Source of the DNA: CAZIMM01 sp964540415 | Lineage (GTDB): Bacteria > Bacillota > Clostridia > Oscillospirales > Acutalibacteraceae | Assembly: GCA_964540415.1 (NCBI GenBank) | Contig: CAZIMM010000019.1 | Location: 1-31,013, forward strand | DNA length: 31,013 nt | Reading direction: 5' to 3' | Shown here: positions 29,637-31,013 of the stretch, piece by piece | Layout of the letters: every line of letters starts with the position of its first letter | Position numbering within the stretch: the first letter of the stretch is position 1 | Position numbers and translations under genes: made by a program | Notes under the pieces: generated by a model | Seen by the model: the letters and a program-made list of their open reading frames with translations, nothing else | What the model was told of the DNA's origin: nothing | Databases searched by the model: none

Positions 29637-31013
29637 ATGCAAATAGGTTTGGATGTGGGTTCAACTACGCTCAAATGCGTCGCACTTGATGACAACGCAA
29701 ATATTGTATATAAGGCATATGAACGCCACTATTCACAAATAACGGACAAAGCAGACGCAATGCTCACAGATGTTCTGCGTGAGCACCCCGAGTTCTCGCG
29801 CTCGTCTGTAAGCGTTTCCGGTTCAGCCGGAATGGGCTTTGCGGATGAGCTGGGGCTCAATTTTGTGCAGGAGGTTTATGCCACGAGGGTGGCGGTTTCA
29901 AGGCTGCTGCCCCAAACCGACGCGGTAATCGAGCTGGGCGGCGAGGATGCAAAAATACTGTTTTTCACAAACGGCGTTGAGGTTCGAATGAACGGTTCGT
30001 GCGCTGGCGGCACAGGTGCTTTCATTGATCAGATGGCGTCATTGCTTGCAATCACACCGGATGAAATGAACAGACTTGCCGGGCAAAGCGACAAGACTTA
30101 TGCCATTGCATCAAGATGCGGAGTGTTTGCAAAATCGGATATTCAGCCGATTCTGAATCAGGGCGCAAAAAAGAGTGATGTTTCGGCGAGCATTTTCAAG
30201 GCGGTTGTGAATCAGACGGTTGCCGGCCTTGCTCAGGGCAGAGAGATAAAGGGAAGAGTCGTTTATTTGGGCGGACCTCTTTCCTTCCTGCCGGAGCTTA
30301 GAAAAAGCTTTGATGAAACCTTGGGCATCACCGGTCTGTGCCCCGAAAATTCGCTTTATTATGTTGCAATCGGAGCAGCGCTGTCCGGCAATGCGGGCGA
30401 TGCGTCGCTTGAAGACATAATTGAAAAAATCAGGTGCTTTCACTCCTCACAGGGCTATATCAGCTGTCACGCGCTCTTTGAAAATGAGGAAGAATACAGC
30501 GACTTTTGCGAGCGCCACAGCAAGGACACTGTGAGCGAAAATGCCGCGTATATTCCCGGCGAACGGCTGTTCCTCGGAATCGACGCCGGCTCCACCACGG
30601 TCAAATCCGTTCTTATAAATAAAAACAGTGAAATCGTTTTCAGCCGCTATCAGCCGAACAGCGGAAATCCGGTTCCGATCATACGGCAGTTTCTCATTGA
30701 TTTCTATGCCTCGTTCCCAGGGGCAAAAATTGAGTCCTGCGCCGTCACCGGCTACGGTGAGGAGATTATCCGCAGCGCTTTCGGCATTGACTTCGGTGTG
30801 GTTGAGACCATTGCGCATTTCACCGCCGCAAGAAAGTTCAAGCCCGAGGTTGATTTTATTATTGACATCGGCGGTCAGGATATAAAGTGCTTCAAAATCC
30901 GCAACAACGCAATCGACAACATCTTTCTCAATGAGGCTTGTTCATCGGGCTGCGGCTCGTTCCTGCAAACCTTTGCAAGCGCCTGGGATTATTCAATTGC
31001 CGATTTTGCAAAG
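29637..31013 (+). CDS. 2-hydroxyacyl-CoA dehydratase activase (BcrAD/BadFG-type, two modules), 3' partial
   Basis: The ATG at 29637 follows AAGGAG (29625-29630), and 459 codons stay open to the window end. Two ASKHA ATPase modules are visible: module 1 begins QIGLDVGSTTLKCVAL and carries IELGGEDAKI and NGSCAGGTGAFIDQMA with SRCGVFAKSD, whose Cys residues hold the bridging [4Fe-4S] cluster; module 2 begins about residue 315 with LGIDAGSTTVKSVLI and has IDIGGQDIKCF and SSGCGSFLQTFA. Single-module activases are about 260 residues; such fused forms are usually about 1,400 residues with a C-terminal DUF2229 part, so most lies beyond the window. The known function is ATP-driven electron transfer to a 2-hydroxyacyl-CoA dehydratase; the fused form's partner is unknown. 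Confidence 0.92.
   Translation, partial: MQIGLDVGSTTLKCVALDDNANIVYKAYERHYSQITDKADAMLTDVLREHPEFSRSSVSVSGSAGMGFADELGLNFVQEVYATRVAVSRLLPQTDAVIELGGEDAKILFFTNGVEVRMNGSCAGGTGAFIDQMASLLAITPDEMNRLAGQSDKTYAIASRCGVFAKSDIQPILNQGAKKSDVSASIFKAVVNQTVAGLAQGREIKGRVVYLGGPLSFLPELRKSFDETLGITGLCPENSLYYVAIGAALSGNAGDASLEDIIEKIRCFHSSQGYISCHALFENEEEYSDFCERHSKDTVSENAAYIPGERLFLGIDAGSTTVKSVLINKNSEIVFSRYQPNSGNPVPIIRQFLIDFYASFPGAKIESCAVTGYGEEIIRSAFGIDFGVVETIAHFTAARKFKPEVDFIIDIGGQDIKCFKIRNNAIDNIFLNEACSSGCGSFLQTFASAWDYSIADFAK

Overview
The window looks like a chromosomal segment of a low- to mid-GC, spore-forming Clostridia bacterium, most likely an uncultured gut Oscillospiraceae/Ruminococcaceae-type genome. The evidence is the sporulation-linked yab cluster (yabP, yabQ), an oxygen-independent HemZ, a 2-hydroxyacyl-CoA dehydratase activase, strong Shine-Dalgarno sites, many U-tailed hairpin terminators and gene families typical of anaerobic Firmicutes. 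A 10-N scaffold gap, followed by about 120 bases of much higher GC that match a different organism's gene, indicates a draft or metagenome assembly.

Region 1 (1-8115) is a housekeeping/sporulation block: the end of an MBL-fold hydrolase, hemZ (damaged by the gap), a uridine-kinase-like P-loop kinase, then a SpoVB/YabM-type flippase, mazG, hup, rqcP (yabO), yabP, yabQ, divIC and an S1-domain yabR. This is the Bacillus subtilis yabM-yabN-yabO-yabP-yabQ-divIC-yabR order with hup inserted. It ends at a clear terminator. Region 2 (8136-12763) carries a fumarate hydratase alpha subunit without its beta partner, a long-form hibernation promoting factor, a THUMP-domain RNA methyltransferase, a diacylglycerol-kinase-family protein and a secreted protein that may start at AUU.

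Region 3 (12778-18290) is sugar and redox metabolism: nagB divergent from a pair of TIM-barrel sugar isomerase/epimerase genes, then a compact unit made of a strong promoter, a 44-residue ORF, a predicted three-way-junction RNA and a terminator, followed by an FAD-dependent oxidoreductase and a SPL-family radical SAM protein. Region 4 (18442-23864) holds an ABC-2 type exporter pair, a convergent minus-strand operon (DUF3788-like, DUF3795-like, cupin), and a GPH-type sugar symporter behind a leader of about 380 nt rich in predicted hairpins.

Region 5 (23974-31013) has two minus-strand secreted proteins with C-terminal membrane segments (one interrupted by a single-base frameshift), an ECF sigma factor overlapping a 71-residue membrane protein that may be its anti-sigma factor, and a tightly overlapping lipid operon (PlsC acyltransferase, AMP-forming acyl ligase, second PlsC acyltransferase) that resembles a split version of Aas. 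A large two-module 2-hydroxyacyl-CoA dehydratase activase follows and runs off the window end.

The best candidates for something undescribed are the 15632-15959 small-ORF/RNA unit with its operator-like repeats, and the structured leader of the symporter. No tRNA, rRNA, CRISPR array, transposase or prophage gene was recognised.
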